This document shows, in pieces, positions 11,580 through 12,593 of a stretch of 12,593 nt of DNA. The position numbers and the translations under genes are program-made. The first letter of the stretch is position 1. Every line of letters begins with the position of its first letter. This DNA is from an uncultured bacterium (GTDB lineage Bacteria > Patescibacteriota > Minisyncoccia > Phycocordibacterales > GWA1-40-21), in assembly GCA_903824735.1 (NCBI GenBank), contig CAIJXO010000019.1, positions 1 to 12,593 of the forward strand. The letters are read 5' to 3'. The notes beneath the pieces are model-generated. The model had not been told where the DNA came from, searched no databases, and was given only the letters and a program-made list of their open reading frames with translations.

Positions 11580-12207
11580 TGAAGTAAAAATGATTGTCGG
11601 TATTGTGGTCGTCTGTATTTTATTGATTGGAGCGTTTATTAAATTCGCTCCAAGTGGCGACAGCACACCCGCTCGAGATTTATCGTTACTCGTACATGAG
11701 GATAGTAATATGACCGGAAAAATTGGGGCCAAGGTCACTCTAGTTGAATTTGCGGATTATCAATGCCCAGCTTGCGCCAGTCTTGACCCAGTAATAAAAG
11801 CGGCATTGGCACCTTATCTGACTAATCCCGATTTCAATTACGTGTATCGCAATTTCCCATTATCGCAACATGGAAACGCAGTAATATCTGCTGAAGCCGC
11901 CAACGCTGCTGGGGCACAGGGCAAATTTTGGGAAATGCATGCTCTGCTCTACAAAAATCAAACCCAATGGGCGGAATCTACTAGCCCGATCGACTTGTTT
12001 GTCGGCTATGCTCGAGAACTTAGTCTTGACACGGTAAAGTTTAAGGCGGATCTTGATCAGCACAAGTTTTTGGCCTTTGTTCAGGCGGATTTGAAGGATG
12101 CTGAAGATTTAGTTTTGACCCATACCCCGACCTTCTTTTTAAATGGCATCGAAATTACCGAACTAGCCAAGCTGAAAGAACAAATTGACTCGGCTCTCGC
12201 GAAATAA
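11566..12207 (+). CDS. DsbA-like thiol-disulfide oxidoreductase, membrane anchored
   Basis: A 213-aa protein of the DsbA/Thioredoxin_4 type. Residues 9-27 are a single hydrophobic anchor without a cleavage motif, followed by a linker and the thioredoxin fold: VTLVEFADYQCPACASLDP with active site CPAC (67-70), the inserted helical domain (about 95-180: FPLSQHGNAVISAEAANAA, FWEMHALLY), and the cis-proline loop HTPTFFLNG (P188). It is expected to oxidise exported proteins outside the membrane and to be regenerated by the overlapping DsbB. The ATG at 11566 sits 14 nt before the dsbB stop. A TATAAA 4 nt upstream is too close to act as a leaderless promoter, so coupling to dsbB is more likely. Confidence 0.9.
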   Translation: MKINNEVKMIVGIVVVCILLIGAFIKFAPSGDSTPARDLSLLVHEDSNMTGKIGAKVTLVEFADYQCPACASLDPVIKAALAPYLTNPDFNYVYRNFPLSQHGNAVISAEAANAAGAQGKFWEMHALLYKNQTQWAESTSPIDLFVGYARELSLDTVKFKADLDQHKFLAFVQADLKDAEDLVLTHTPTFFLNGIEITELAKLKEQIDSALAK

Positions 12208-12218
12208 AAAGTTTCTGG

Positions 12219-12224
12219 TATAAT
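12219..12224 (+). promoter_or_regulatory. Extended -10 box of the terminal membrane-protein gene
   Basis: TGGTATAAT ends 7 nt before the ATG at 12232. It supports the start of a gene cut by the window edge. Confidence 0.6.
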
Positions 12225-12231
12225 ATCTAGT

Positions 12232-12593
12232 ATGATATTTAATCAACGTCCTGTCGGTTTCTCACTACTAGTCTTGGCTATCTTAGTTGGCCTCTTTTCG
12301 GTGGGTTACAAGCTGGTCTATTACATCTCTTACCCACAATTCAACGGCTTACTTCAAACTTTCAGTAGCTTGTGGATTTCTTTGGTCATCTTGGCCTTGG
12401 CAGTTTACTTTGGCCAATTCAGTACGATCAAAGATTACAAAATCAAAAGCTTTTTAATTACTTTCGTTTTTGCCGTTTTTATCGGTGTCGTCTGGAAGCT
12501 TATCGAAAACTTCTATCAGCTCACGGACGTTGCTTCACCAGATTACAGCTTCAATACCGCGATTGATCTTATTACCAATGCTCTTGGTGGTAC
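12232..12593 (+). CDS. Integral membrane protein, 3'-truncated by window edge
   Basis: An open frame of 120 codons runs to the end of the window. It starts MIFNQRPVGFSLLVLAI and has hydrophobic segments at about residues 9-31, 43-61 and 72-90, with a fourth beginning near 108. The last part, WKLIENFY ... NTAIDLITNALGG, has conserved-looking polar residues within the membrane (W88, E92, D112, N116, GG at the end), a pattern like that of DUF2238/YjdF-type or VanZ-like membrane proteins, in which an E in one helix and a D in the next are spaced this way. This is only a resemblance and no function is assigned. The start is fixed by the -10 box 7 nt upstream, and the gene follows dsbA by 24 nt. 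A shorter ORF at 12372-12566 in another frame is a shadow. Confidence 0.7.
   Translation, partial: MIFNQRPVGFSLLVLAILVGLFSVGYKLVYYISYPQFNGLLQTFSSLWISLVILALAVYFGQFSTIKDYKIKSFLITFVFAVFIGVVWKLIENFYQLTDVASPDYSFNTAIDLITNALGG

Overview
The window is almost certainly from a Candidate Phyla Radiation (Patescibacteria) bacterium, most likely a Parcubacteria/Paceibacteria-type lineage. The reasons are: compact housekeeping genes with shortened proteins (YebC 176 aa, DNA polymerase III delta 247 aa, Pol I 809 aa without a full proofreading domain), a DsbB/DsbA pair behind a reduced replication/repair set, a PilB-type ATPase, and AT-leaning coding DNA (about 40% G+C in a sampled stretch of tsaE). UGA is used as a stop. 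No rRNA, tRNA or CRISPR array is visible.

Layout. (1) 1-2736: the N-terminus of a penicillin-binding protein (-) diverges from tyrS (+); then come a 58-aa acidic protein (-), ruvC (-) and a shortened yebC (-). (2) 2777-3156: a self-contained GC-rich cassette for a 66-aa prepilin-like protein (+). (3) 3159-3660: a DUF559 nuclease gene whose last codons run into a 102-bp element made of chained palindromes; a diverged half copy lies at 2149-2197. (4) 3661-4701: ruvB (-). (5) 4702-4973: a gene-free interval with a near-perfect 26-bp inverted repeat enclosing a cUUCGg hairpin and followed by an intrinsic terminator, probably a non-coding RNA on the + strand. (6) 4974-6662: pilB/gspE ATPase (-). 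(7) 6690-7500: two more GC-rich cassettes for small, probable lipoproteins (+). (8) 7520-12593: a rightward run of tsaE, polA, holA, dsbB, dsbA-like and a truncated membrane-protein gene.

Two expression styles coexist. Most housekeeping genes have an extended -10 box (usually TGnTATAAT-like) only 6-9 nt before the ATG and no Shine-Dalgarno, so their mRNAs should be leaderless or nearly so. The three small cassettes instead share a -35 TTGACA/T, a 17-bp spacer ending in GGGTG, a TNTAAT -10 and a real leader. The two lipoprotein cassettes have a clear Shine-Dalgarno and the prepilin cassette a purine-rich candidate one. Each cassette is followed by a hairpin (two have only weak T-tracts), and their G+C is 51-58% by hand count. 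All three encode short envelope-directed proteins.

Functionally the window joins DNA replication and repair (polA, holA, ruvC, ruvB), translation (tyrS, tsaE, yebC), envelope functions (PBP, PilB, prepilin-like and lipoprotein-like small proteins) and oxidative folding of exported proteins (DsbB plus a DsbA-like protein). The strongest candidates for something undescribed are the co-styled small-protein cassettes, the DUF559-linked palindromic element and the putative RNA at 4730-4969.
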